Shown: one piece after another, positions 8,168 through 16,468 of the stretch
Layout: every line of letters starts with the position of its first letter
Numbering within the stretch: position 1 is the stretch's first letter
From: Acidobacteriota bacterium
Lineage (GTDB): Bacteria > Acidobacteriota > Terriglobia > Bryobacterales > Bryobacteraceae
Direction of reading: 5' to 3'
NCBI GenBank assembly: GCA_023436715.1
Contig: JAEZIJ010000124.1
Span: 1 to 32,222 of the forward strand
Length of the DNA: 32,222 nucleotides
Notes under the pieces: model-generated
Database searches by the model: none
Told to the model about the DNA's origin: nothing
The model's input: the letters and a program-made list of their open reading frames with translations, nothing else
Position numbers and translations under genes: made by a program

Positions 8168-9310
8168 CTACGCGAACAGCTCTTGCGCGCGGATGAGGCG
8201 CTCGGTGACGCGCACGCCGTTCGGGCAGCGAATCGGGCAAGACGTGCAATCGCCGCAGCGCACCTTCGTGAGGTGCTCGGGCATTTCGAGGAACCGCTCG
8301 CGCCCGAGCGGGAACTGGCCGTAGCCTTCCGCGTAGGTCAGGTAGCGCAGCACGTCGGCCACCGGGAGTCCCTGCGGGCACTTGCCGTCGCAGCGGCCGC
8401 ACATGCGGCAGTATTCCGGACGGATTTCTTCGAGCCGCGCATTCAGGACCTGCTGGTCGGCGCCGGAGAAGCCCTCGGACATAGCCTTGAAATTCGCCTC
8501 GAGCTGCTCAATGTCGGTCATGCTCGGGACTGTCGTCGCGACGCCCTGATTCTTCAACACCCACTTCAGCGCCGCTGAGGGGCCGTTCTGTTTCAGCAAC
8601 TGCGGCTTCGGGTTTTTACCCCGCGTTCCCCCGGCCATCACCTTCATGGCCACCACGCCCACGCCAGCCTTGTTGAGCGCGGCGATGGACTCTTCCATGG
8701 CGGCGTCCATGGTGAAGTTGTAAGTTGCCAGCACAACCTGCATCTTGCCGGTCTTGATCACCGCCTCGGTGATGCGCGGCAGACGGTGCGTGCTGACGCC
8801 GAGGAAGCGCACCTTGCCCTGCTGGTGTGCGATCTCCTGCGCCTCGATCAGTTCGTCCTTCATGCCCTCGGGGCTGTCCTTGCCGTGCAGGTACCAGATG
8901 TCGAGGTGATCGGTCCCGAGCTCCTTCAAGCTCATGTCGAGCTCTTTGAGCGCGCCTTCCTTCGTTTCGGCGTCCACCTTGGTGGAGAGAACGATGTCCT
9001 TCCGCTTGCTGCCGAGCGCGGCGCCAACCATTCGCTCGTTGTTGCCCTTCTGATACCAGCGGGAGGAATCGAAGTGGTTGATGCCCATGTCCGCCGCACG
9101 GGTGATCACAGTGGGATCGGAGGTGATCATGCAGCCGAAACCGACCGTGGTCACCTTGAGGCCCGTCTTACCGAGGACCCGGTAGGCGAGACCGTTCGCC
9201 GCGGGCTCGAAGGCCGGCGCCGCGGGGGAGAGGGCGTTGGGAATAGCGTTCGCCGCGGGCAGTGCGAGCCCCGCAGCCAGGAAGTTGCGTCGTGAAAAAT
9301 CGGAGTTCAT
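8168..9310 (-). CDS. Tat-exported aldo/keto reductase with two C-terminal 4Fe-4S motifs
   Basis: This 380-aa protein opens with a twin-arginine signal (SRRNFLAAGLALPAANA), so it is probably exported folded. Residues about 43-290 form an aldo/keto reductase barrel with the catalytic tetrad D81, Y86, K111 and H142 in HFDSSRWYQ, STKVD and YLHGK. A ferredoxin-like C-terminal domain has two cysteine sets: C301, C304, C307, C311 and C352, C355, C358, C362. The start was set at ATG 9310, immediately before the Tat signal, rather than at 9346. Family members are predicted oxidoreductases, often without a known substrate. An exported form with Fe-S clusters implies electron transfer outside the cytoplasm rather than simple NADPH-dependent chemistry, which is an inference. 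Confidence 0.9.
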   Translation of the reverse strand: MNSDFSRRNFLAAGLALPAANAIPNALSPAAPAFEPAANGLAYRVLGKTGLKVTTVGFGCMITSDPTVITRAADMGINHFDSSRWYQKGNNERMVGAALGSKRKDIVLSTKVDAETKEGALKELDMSLKELGTDHLDIWYLHGKDSPEGMKDELIEAQEIAHQQGKVRFLGVSTHRLPRITEAVIKTGKMQVVLATYNFTMDAAMEESIAALNKAGVGVVAMKVMAGGTRGKNPKPQLLKQNGPSAALKWVLKNQGVATTVPSMTDIEQLEANFKAMSEGFSGADQQVLNARLEEIRPEYCRMCGRCDGKCPQGLPVADVLRYLTYAEGYGQFPLGRERFLEMPEHLTKVRCGDCTSCPIRCPNGVRVTERLIRAQELFA

Positions 9311-9359
9311 GGCAGGTTCCGGTATTTGAGTTCGACCGGATGCCATTATCTCAATTTCT

Positions 9360-9388
9360 GGGGCGGGCCGTCACACATGCCCGGCCCC
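9360..9388 (-). repeat. GC-rich hairpin downstream of the 84-aa gene
   Basis: GGGGCGGGC (9360-9368) can pair with GCCCGGCCCC (9379-9388) across a ten-base loop with one bulge. It lies immediately after the stop codon of the minus-strand 84-aa gene and before the aldo/keto reductase. It could slow or end transcription, but no U-run follows. Its right half resembles the 20-bp palindrome near position 175. Confidence 0.4.
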
Positions 9389-9643
9389 CTACTTCGAGAG
9401 CTGTACCCAATCGAAGTTTTCGATGGTAATTGACTGGTCGTTCAAGTACCACTTTGCGACATCGACCATCGTTTCGATCGCTTCGCGCGGGCTGTCCGCC
9501 GTCGCCTCGCCGATCGCCGTATCGCCGTCATAGAGCCGTACCAGCCATCTCGGTTCCGAGCCATCCTCAATGCGCAGAACAAGATTTCTGTACGTCGCCG
9601 TGCCGCCGCGGCCGGCCATGCGTAGCAGGGCACCCCAGGGCAT
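9389..9643 (-). CDS. Small conserved-looking protein of unknown function
   Basis: This 84-aa cytoplasmic protein has no recognised motif. The visible pattern is beta-rich (YRNLVLRIEDG, PRWLVRLYDGDTAIGEA) followed by a helix (SPREAIETMVDVAKWYLND), which suggests a small alpha/beta fold. The ATG at 9643 has a strong GGGGGAGG ribosome-binding site about 6 nt upstream on the minus strand, which is the main support that the gene is real. It lies 78 bp upstream of the aldo/keto reductase start, in the same direction, with a hairpin between them. No function is proposed. Confidence 0.7.
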   Translation of the reverse strand: MPWGALLRMAGRGGTATYRNLVLRIEDGSEPRWLVRLYDGDTAIGEATADSPREAIETMVDVAKWYLNDQSITIENFDWVQLSK

Positions 9644-9690
9644 AGTCGCCTCCCCCTTCGGGCGCAGTATATCGCAACTGAGGGGGCGGG

Positions 9691-9696
9691 TATAAT
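9691..9696 (+). promoter_or_regulatory. Consensus -10 box (TATAAT)
   Basis: A perfect TATAAT follows GGGCGGG. No good -35 hexamer is found 16-18 bp upstream. The box lies at the start of the decayed glycosyltransferase gene and overlaps its likely original ATG at 9695. It may be a relic promoter or a chance match. Confidence 0.3.
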
Positions 9697-10549
9697 GACG
9701 ACCGGAGCGCCGTGAATTCGCGGTTGACCGAGATTTACTCGGTGGAGTGCCTGGTAACCGACGACTCCTCGCGCGACGGCACCTTCGATGTGCAGCGGAG
9801 TGACCGAACTCCCCTTCCCTCTCACCGTCCTGTACAATCCGGACAACCAGGGCTACGGCGGCAACCAGAAGATGGGCTATCACTGCGCCGTCAGAAACGG
9901 GTTCGACTTCGTCGCGCTGCTGCACGGCGATGGGCAGTACGCGCCCGAATCGTCGAGCAACCGATCCCGACGTTCTACGGAGGCGAGATCTGCCGCGTGA
10001 ACGGTGACCCGGGCGAGGCTCCAGGAAGCCAGCATCTTCTACGAGCGCAGATACGATTGCGGTCCGCCGCGCACGCGGTATGAACTCAAGCTGGACGACC
10101 GCAGCGCGCACAGCCCGGCGCTCGATGCGGTGGAACCCGGCTCGGCGGTTCTGGACCTGGGGTGCAGCCGGGCTTGCCTGGGCGGCGTCCTGCGAACACG
10201 CAAGGGATGCCGGGTGACGGGGGTTGCGGCATCGCCTCCGGCCGGCATCGACGGCCTGGACGAGTTCATCGTGCGTGACCTGAACAACGGCCTCCCGCCG
10301 CTCGATCTCGGCCGGTTCCGTTACGTCCTGCTCCTCGACGTGCTCGCACATTTGGCGGCTCCCGAGGAGTTCGTGGATGACCAGGCTTGGCCGGCTTCTG
10401 CTGGCTCTGAACCGGCTCGCGATCCGCATCGCCAAGGGCTTTTTTTTTCGTATGAGATGTACCTGGTTGTCGAACCGCGACCATCTCTCGAATTACTGTT
10501 GCGGCGTGCGGACGCGCAGGCCGAAGCGCGGCGGCCGGGGGCTCGTTGA
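9695..10549 (+). pseudogene. Decayed glycosyltransferase family 2 / methyltransferase gene
   Basis: Recognisable pieces of one protein are spread over different frames. An N-terminal GT2 piece has CLVTDDSSRDGTFDV (frame of 9712). The GT2 core YNPDNQGYGGNQKMGYH...LLHGDGQYAPE follows in the frame of 9788. IVEQPIPTFYGGEICRVNG appears back in the first frame. A class I methyltransferase piece with the SAM motif VLDLGCS is in the frame of 10004. LLLALNRLAIRIAKG (frame of 10377) and finally YEMYLVVEPRPSLELLLRRA come after a run of nine T at 10440-10448. At least five frame changes and several apparent internal deletions leave no working enzyme. The start is taken as ATG 9695, where MTTGAP is followed at once by a stop. 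In related genes such fusions modify surface glycans. Confidence 0.85.
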
Positions 10550-10648
10550 CCACTCCCTAACACCCCAAGCAATCTAACCCATTCGCGGGTTATGGTATTA
10601 CAGACAGTTTTATGGCATGATTAGTTATCCGCGAAGAGATAGCAGATA

Positions 10649-10675
10649 GCCACCACGTCTGTGGCGTTACTTTTT
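10649..10675 (+). terminator. Possible intrinsic terminator after the pseudogene
   Basis: GCCAC (10649-10653) pairs with GTGGC (10661-10665) across a 7-nt loop. GTTAC and TTTTT (10671-10675) follow. The stem is short, so this is a weak candidate. The surrounding gap (10550-10773) also holds a TAACCC/GGGTTA hairpin (10575-10592) and a distant TTCGCGG/CCGCGAA pair (10582-10588 and 10629-10635). I see no gene or convincing promoter there. Confidence 0.3.
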
Positions 10676-10773
10676 CTTGGTCGTCTCGTCCCTTATATTT
10701 TGGGGGTTATCCGGCTTTGCCGTTCCGGGTGTCCTTGTTGCCAACTCCAACTCCAATTCCAAAGAGGATTTCA

Positions 10774-13700
10774 GTGAAGAAGCTGCTGACATCGGTTTCG
10801 TTATTGTTGTCCATTCACATCGCGCTGTTCGCGCAGGCGACGACCCAGGTTTCCGGGATCGTCACCGACCCGACAGGCGCTGTTATTCCCAACGCCGCAA
10901 TTGAACTGCTAAACGCAGATACGGGCCTGAAGCGCACCGCGACAAGCGACGCGAGCGGCGCCTACTCGTTCGTACAGGTGATTCCCGGCCCGTACAGACT
11001 ATCGGCCACTGCAACCGGTTTCCGCACAACGACGATCACTGATGTGCGGCTGCTCGTGGCGAATCCGGCCACCGTGAACATCAAGCTGGAAGTCGGGCAG
11101 GTGAGCGAATCCGTTTCGGTGACGGCGGAAGCCGTGCAGATCAACACGACGGACGCCAGCATCGGCAATGCGATCGGGACCAAGCCGATCATGCAGATGC
11201 CGCTGAACGCGCGTAACATTGTTGGCCTGCTAGCCCTTCAGCCTGGCGTCGTCTTCACGAAGGAGGACGACACGGATGACCGCAACGGCGCCGTGAACGG
11301 AGGCAAGAGCGACCAGGCGAACGTGATGCTTGACGGCGTGGACGTCAATGACCAGATGGACCGGCAAGCTTTTACCAGCGTGCTTCGCATGACCCCGGAT
11401 GCCGTGCAGGAGTTCCGCGTTACCACCGGCAACTCAAACGCGGACAGCGGGCGCAGCTCGGGCGCGCAGGTTCAGCTTGTGACCAAGAGCGGAACCAATG
11501 ATTTTCACGGCGCACTCTACGAGTACCACCGCAATACCCTAACATCGGCGAACAGCTTCTTCAGAAACAGCTCCGACGTCGAGCGGCTGAAGCTTATCCG
11601 AAATATCTTCGGCACAGCGGTTGGAGGACCTATCAAAAAGGACCGGCTATTCTTCTTCGCGAATTACGAAGGCCGGCGGGATGCGAAGGACAGCGATGTG
11701 CTGCGCGACGTCCCCTCGATGAACATGCGGCAGGGTATCCTGCAATATCAGCGCAATGACGGCACGATCGCGACGGTGACGCCCGAGGATATCGCCTCAA
11801 ATCTGGATCCTCGCGGCGTGAATGCAGCCGCCCTGAAGTTAATGCAAGGTTACCCGGTGCCGAACGACGACGGCGAGTTTGACAAGCTGAACATAGTCGG
11901 CTACCGCTTCAAGGCGCCCACGCCGCTTCGGTGGAACACGTACATCACCCGCCTCGATTACAGCGTCGATCCAAACGGAAAGAACACGGTTTTCTTCCGC
12001 GGCAACCTCCAGAACGACAGGGAAGCAGCCCTACCGCAGTTCCCCGGCCAGGCTCCCAACACGGTGACACTGCGAAACAACAAAGGGTTCGCAACCGGGC
12101 TGACAAGCCTTCTGCGCCCGAACCTGATCAGCAACTTCCGCTATGGCTTCACCCGGGTAGGATGGGAGAGCACCGGCGCGGCCGACCCCGCCATCGCAAG
12201 CATGTCCCCCGTCCGCCTGCGCGGCCTGAGCGATTCAGTCGGGTTTACGCGGCATTTCGCCGCGATCATTCCGGTACACACCTTCAGTGAGGATCTGACC
12301 TGGACGAAGGGTTCGCACAACGTCCAGTTCGGAGGCGTGATCCGTATCACCCGCAACAAGCGCAACAGCCTCCAGAACTCGTTCTCTACCGCCACCGCAA
12401 ATGCGTCGTGGCTGGTGAGCAGCGGCAGCCCGCTGAACAGACCGTGGCGCGGCGACATGAGCAGCGACGGCATCCTGCCGTTCCGGTACGCCATGGCCGA
12501 TGTGATGGGCCTGGTGACTCAGGCCACCGCCCGGTACAACTACCGGGTGGACGGCTCGATCATCGGAGAAGGCAACCCGGTGCTCCGTGACTTCGCGTCC
12601 GAAGAATACGAGATGTACCTCCAGGACACCTGGAAGGTTAGCCGCGGCCTCACGATAACTGCCGGACTGCGCTACTCCCTGATGCCTCCGTTCTACGAAG
12701 CGAATGGCCAACAGGTATCGCCCAATGTCCGCATAGGCGACTGGTTCGACTTGCGAGGCGGCCTTGCAGAGCAGGGCAAATCGCAGATGGAAGCCGGGCG
12801 AATCTCGTTTATCCCTTCCGGCGGCCCCGGCGGACGCCCGCTATATGATTTCCACAAGAAGAACTTCGCACCGCGTTTGGCCCTTGCATATTCGCCGCAG
12901 GGCACCGGCGGCCTCAGCAAGTTCCTGTTCGGCGGTCCCGGTCAAACCTCGATCCGCACCGGATTCGGAATGTACTACGACCTGTTTGGCAGCGGGCTGA
13001 TGCGTTCGTACGACGCATCGGCGTTCGGACTCACGAACGAGCTTGTCAATCCTTCGGCGGAGCTGACGGTTGCCACGGCGCCGAGGTTTACCGGCATCGG
13101 TCAGATTCCGCAGTCGATACTCACCCAGGCGCCGCCGGCCAAATTCCCGGCCGTGTACCCGGACAATTTCGCCATCACCAACGGTCTGGACGACACCCTT
13201 CGCCCGCCGTACAGCATGACCGCGAACTTCAGCATCGGCCGTGAATTCCGGGGCGGCTGGTTCGCCCAGGGATCGTACGTGGGACGCTTCTCGCGCCGCT
13301 CGCTGATTCGCCGGGACGCTGCGATGCCGACCAACCTGAAGGACCCGAAGTCCGGTATGGATTACTACACGGCGGCAACGATTCTCGCGAAGCAGGTGGT
13401 CAAGGAAGTCCCAACCTCGCAAGTCCAGAAGGTGCCGTACTGGGAAAACCTCTACAGCAATATCGCCTATGGCGGGATGACCGCAACCCAGGTCGCGTAC
13501 GAGACCTTTGCATCTTCTCCGTATGACTGGACCTACGGTTTGTATCAGCTCGATACCGATCGCGGCGGATGCGTGGAGTACGCATCGTGCAGCGATCTCG
13601 GGCCGTACGCCTCCTTCAACCCGCAGTTCTCGTCTTTATCGGTGTTCAGTTCGGTCGGAGGCGGCAATTACCATGCGGCGCAGTTCACAGTGCGCAAGCG

Positions 13701-14433
13701 GTTCTCCTCCGGCGACAACGTCGACATCAACTACACATTCTCGAAGTCGACCGACCTCCGGTCTTTTACCGAGCGAGCCGATTGGGCGGACGGCGTCCTC
13801 TGGAATCCCTGGAAGCCCGGCCTTCAGAAGGGCGTCTCCGATTACGACAACACCCACCTGCTTAATATGCTCGGCGTGTACAGCCTTCCGTTCGGCAAGG
13901 GCAAGCGGTTCGGTTCGGACATGAGCCGGGTTCTCAACGCGTTCGTCGGCGGATGGCAGATCTCCGGAATGTGGCGGTGGTCCAGCGGCTTCCCGATCAG
14001 CGTGTTTGAAACCGGCGTGTGGCCGACCAACTGGAACAACAACAACTGGGCGCAGTGGAACCTGAAGCCGGTCAGCACTAAAACGACGAAGAACGCCCCC
14101 GGAGTGGGCGGACCGAACATGTTCTCGGATCCTCAATCGGCATCTGGGGCGTTCGACTACGTCATGCCCGGAGAGATCGGTATGCGCAACGGGCTTCGCG
14201 GTGATGGAATCTTCAACATCGACACGAACGTTTCCAAGCGCTTCGTCATGCCGTACCTGGATGGCAAGCACTCGATCCAGTTCCGGTGGGAGACTTTCAA
14301 CCTGACAAACACGGCCAAGTTCGACGTGAGCACCGCCTCACTCGACATCTCCAGCGCCGGCACGTTCGGCAAGTACATCGACCAGCTCACGCAGCCGCGA
14401 GTTATGCAGTTCGGCTTGCGCTACGAGTTCTAG
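10774..14433 (+). CDS. TonB-dependent receptor with N-terminal carboxypeptidase-like domain (Oar type)
   Basis: This 1219-aa outer-membrane protein has a signal peptide (KKLLTSVSLLLSIHIALFAQ). A carboxypeptidase-regulatory-like beta domain follows at about 23-110 (VSGIVTDPTGAVIPNAAIEL). A plug domain lies at about 125-260 (MLDGVDVNDQ), and the rest is a long beta-barrel that ends in the aromatic signature MQFGLRYEF. Such very large Oar-like receptors are abundant in Acidobacteriota and are thought to import large or complexed substrates with TonB energy. The ligand is not deducible. GTG 10774 is chosen because AGAGGA lies 5 nt upstream and the signal peptide starts there. Upstream in-frame starts lack a ribosome-binding site. 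No TonB or ExbBD gene lies nearby. The gene appears monocistronic, bounded by a strong terminator. Confidence 0.93.
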   Translation: MKKLLTSVSLLLSIHIALFAQATTQVSGIVTDPTGAVIPNAAIELLNADTGLKRTATSDASGAYSFVQVIPGPYRLSATATGFRTTTITDVRLLVANPATVNIKLEVGQVSESVSVTAEAVQINTTDASIGNAIGTKPIMQMPLNARNIVGLLALQPGVVFTKEDDTDDRNGAVNGGKSDQANVMLDGVDVNDQMDRQAFTSVLRMTPDAVQEFRVTTGNSNADSGRSSGAQVQLVTKSGTNDFHGALYEYHRNTLTSANSFFRNSSDVERLKLIRNIFGTAVGGPIKKDRLFFFANYEGRRDAKDSDVLRDVPSMNMRQGILQYQRNDGTIATVTPEDIASNLDPRGVNAAALKLMQGYPVPNDDGEFDKLNIVGYRFKAPTPLRWNTYITRLDYSVDPNGKNTVFFRGNLQNDREAALPQFPGQAPNTVTLRNNKGFATGLTSLLRPNLISNFRYGFTRVGWESTGAADPAIASMSPVRLRGLSDSVGFTRHFAAIIPVHTFSEDLTWTKGSHNVQFGGVIRITRNKRNSLQNSFSTATANASWLVSSGSPLNRPWRGDMSSDGILPFRYAMADVMGLVTQATARYNYRVDGSIIGEGNPVLRDFASEEYEMYLQDTWKVSRGLTITAGLRYSLMPPFYEANGQQVSPNVRIGDWFDLRGGLAEQGKSQMEAGRISFIPSGGPGGRPLYDFHKKNFAPRLALAYSPQGTGGLSKFLFGGPGQTSIRTGFGMYYDLFGSGLMRSYDASAFGLTNELVNPSAELTVATAPRFTGIGQIPQSILTQAPPAKFPAVYPDNFAITNGLDDTLRPPYSMTANFSIGREFRGGWFAQGSYVGRFSRRSLIRRDAAMPTNLKDPKSGMDYYTAATILAKQVVKEVPTSQVQKVPYWENLYSNIAYGGMTATQVAYETFASSPYDWTYGLYQLDTDRGGCVEYASCSDLGPYASFNPQFSSLSVFSSVGGGNYHAAQFTVRKRFSSGDNVDINYTFSKSTDLRSFTERADWADGVLWNPWKPGLQKGVSDYDNTHLLNMLGVYSLPFGKGKRFGSDMSRVLNAFVGGWQISGMWRWSSGFPISVFETGVWPTNWNNNNWAQWNLKPVSTKTTKNAPGVGGPNMFSDPQSASGAFDYVMPGEIGMRNGLRGDGIFNIDTNVSKRFVMPYLDGKHSIQFRWETFNLTNTAKFDVSTASLDISSAGTFGKYIDQLTQPRVMQFGLRYEF

Positions 14434-14457
14434 ACAGAGCAAGTCAAGCCAACCTTC

Positions 14458-14493
14458 GAGCGGCTGGGTTCGTCCCGGTCGCTCTTTTTTTTT
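14458..14493 (+). terminator. Strong intrinsic terminator of the TonB-dependent receptor gene
   Basis: An 11-bp stem (14458-14468 with 14474-14484, two G-U pairs) has a TTCGT loop and is followed at once by nine T (14485-14493). It starts 24 bp after the receptor stop codon. This is a textbook Rho-independent terminator. Confidence 0.92.
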
Positions 14494-14538
14494 GCGTAGC
14501 CGTCCTCAGCCGCAAGGAGCCGCAACGTCGTGAAAAAA

Positions 14539-14843
14539 CCCGGGCTTTAGCCCCCTTTGGCGGCATCCCCGGGGGCTAAAGCCCTGGGATGGTGGCACTC
14601 TACGGCACGGCTGAAGCCGTGCCCTGATACAATTCGTGATCCAGGGCCACGCTATCGTGCTGCCCTGATACAATTCGTGATCCAGGGCCGCGCTATGCGA
14701 CGCTGCCCGGTGTCAGGGCACGGCTTTAAAGGTGCGAGCTCGTGCTGCCGTGATCCAGGGCCACGCTATGCGACGCCGACTCGTATCAGGGCACGGCTTT
14801 AGACGTGCCGTAACGTCACGAGCAAGCTTGGGCTTTAGCCCCC
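14539..14843. repeat. Array of short direct and inverted repeats
   Basis: The gap between the receptor and malQ is filled by repeats. A 14-bp inverted pair built on GGGCTTTAGCCCCC lies at 14542-14555 and 14571-14584, and the left arm is repeated directly at 14830-14843. A 29-bp unit starting TGCCCTGATACAATTCG occurs at 14620-14648 and exactly again at 14661-14689 (period 41). A partial third copy, TGATCCAGGGCC, lies at 14751-14762. Several GGCACGGCTT/GAAGCCGTGCC palindromes are interleaved. No coding potential is evident. The malQ transcript would run into this array. Confidence 0.85.
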
Positions 14844-14857
14844 GTCGTGACCCCACG

Positions 14858-16381
14858 TTACCTGTCGTAAAGAGTAACGAGTTCCTTGAGCCGTGCAGCC
14901 AGTTCGGGCGTGAGCGCGCCGTGGCGGCAGCGCCAGCGCCAGTTGCCGTTGGGGCGTCCGGGAAGGTTCATGCGCGCCTCCGTGCCGAGTCCGAGCACGT
15001 CCTGCACCGGGTAGAGTGCCGTATCGGCCACCGAAGCCAGCACGGTCCTGATGAACACCCAGTTGATATCCGCACCATCAGTGGCCAGGTATTCGCGCGT
15101 GAACTCGCGCTCCTTGCGGATGTCTTCCTCGGTGCGGATGCTACCCGTGGCGGCGGTGGAGTTCCACCAGCCCACCGTCGTATCGTTATCGTGCGTGCCC
15201 GTGTAGGCGACTCGCTCGCGGGGGTAGTTATGCGGCCGGAAGTCCGGCCCGTGCGGGTCGTTGCCGAACGCGAACTGCAGGATGCTCATGCCCGGGTAGC
15301 CAAAATCCATGCGGATTCCCTCGACTTCCGGCGTGATGACGCCAAGATTCTCCGCCACCATCGGCAGCGCGCCCAGCGCCGCTTCCACGGTCTCGAAGAA
15401 GTCCGCGCCCGGTCCCTTCATCCACTCTCCGTTCATTGCGGTCGCCTCGCCCGCCGGGACCTGCCAATAGCCTTCAAAGCCGCGGAAATGATCCAGCCGG
15501 ATCATGTCCACCAGGCCGAGGGTCGCCTGGAACCGCAGCATCCACCACCCATAGCCGCGCTTCGCCATCAAGTCCCAGCGGTAAAGCGGATTGCCCCATA
15601 GCTGGCCGGTCGCGCTGAAGTAATCCGGAGGCACGCCCGCGACGTATTCCGGATCGCCGTTCTCGTCGAGCAGGAAGAGTTCGGGGTCGGCCCACACGTC
15701 GGCGCTGTCGTGCGCGACGTAAATCGGCATGTCGCCCATGATGCGGATCTTGCGTTCGTGGCAGTATTGCCGCAGCGATTCCCACTGCTCGAAGAAAATG
15801 TATTGCTGGAATTTCTGCGCCTCGATCTCTTCGCGGAGCCGCTCGCGCGCGGCTTCCATGGCGGCAGGCTCCCGCCGCGCAAAGGCGCGGTTCCAGCGCG
15901 TCCACGTCACCTCGTCGTGCTCGCCCTTTAGCGCCATGAAGAGGGCGAAGTCGTCGAGCCAGTGCGCGTGGCGCGTGGTGAAATCGTCGTAGTCCTCGCG
16001 CTCACCCCCGGAGGTACGCGCGTGGAACGCCCGCGAGGCTTTCCTCAGCAATGGGAGTTTGAACTCGATCACGCGGCCGTAATCGACGTGGTCTTCCGGA
16101 AACGCGGGCGCGCCCTCGAGGTCGGCCTGATCGATCAGGCCCTCGCGCGCCAGCGGTTCCAGATCGATCAGCAGCGGGTTGCCTGCGAATGCCGAGAAGG
16201 ATTGATAGGGCGAATCGCCGTATCCGGTCGGTCCCAGCGGCAGCACTTGCCAGATCTTCTGCCCCGCCGCGGCCAGCCAGTCGATAAACCTGTGCGCTGC
16301 GGGCCCCATATCCCCAATCCCGAAGCGTCCCGGCAGCGACGTGGGATGGAGAATCACCCCGCACGATCGTGGGAACTTCAT
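14858..16381 (-). CDS. malQ: 4-alpha-glucanotransferase (amylomaltase)
   Basis: This 507-aa protein has the usual length for the GH77 family. It transfers alpha-1,4-glucan segments between maltodextrins and releases glucose in cytoplasmic maltodextrin and glycogen metabolism. The N-terminus has the hallmark SCGVILHPTSLPGRFGIGD and QVLPLGPTGYGDSPYQS. Catalytic residues are in place: nucleophile D297 in IRLDHFRGF, acid/base E344 in VAENLG and transition-state stabiliser D398 in GTHDND. The ATG at 16381 is divergent from the 2-oxoglutarate dehydrogenase gene across an 87-bp spacer, so the two promoters must lie close together. It pairs functionally with the alpha-glucan phosphorylase 7 kb downstream, although they are not in one operon. 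Confidence 0.97.
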   Translation of the reverse strand: MKFPRSCGVILHPTSLPGRFGIGDMGPAAHRFIDWLAAAGQKIWQVLPLGPTGYGDSPYQSFSAFAGNPLLIDLEPLAREGLIDQADLEGAPAFPEDHVDYGRVIEFKLPLLRKASRAFHARTSGGEREDYDDFTTRHAHWLDDFALFMALKGEHDEVTWTRWNRAFARREPAAMEAARERLREEIEAQKFQQYIFFEQWESLRQYCHERKIRIMGDMPIYVAHDSADVWADPELFLLDENGDPEYVAGVPPDYFSATGQLWGNPLYRWDLMAKRGYGWWMLRFQATLGLVDMIRLDHFRGFEGYWQVPAGEATAMNGEWMKGPGADFFETVEAALGALPMVAENLGVITPEVEGIRMDFGYPGMSILQFAFGNDPHGPDFRPHNYPRERVAYTGTHDNDTTVGWWNSTAATGSIRTEEDIRKEREFTREYLATDGADINWVFIRTVLASVADTALYPVQDVLGLGTEARMNLPGRPNGNWRWRCRHGALTPELAARLKELVTLYDR

Positions 16382-16468
16382 CTGTCAACAGGCTACCGCA
16401 TGAGCGAGCCCCATGCGCCGCGTCCGCCGCACGCTATCATGAAAGAAGATAAAGAACTGGGGAATTGT

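Noticed and set aside
10440..10448. A nine-T run considered as an intrinsic terminator
   Set aside because: Only a 5-bp GCGAT/ATCGC stem lies upstream, and it is separated from the T-run by seven bases. The run coincides with a frame break in the decayed gene and is better explained as a slippage mutation.
14620..14762. The periodic repeats considered as a CRISPR array
   Set aside because: There are only two full units and one partial unit, the spacing leaves about 12 bp between units, the units are interleaved with palindromes and no cas gene is near.
14732..15601. An open frame antisense to malQ that begins in the repeat array
   Set aside because: It shows no motif or ribosome-binding site and lies opposite the conserved MalQ catalytic region, so it is a shadow frame.
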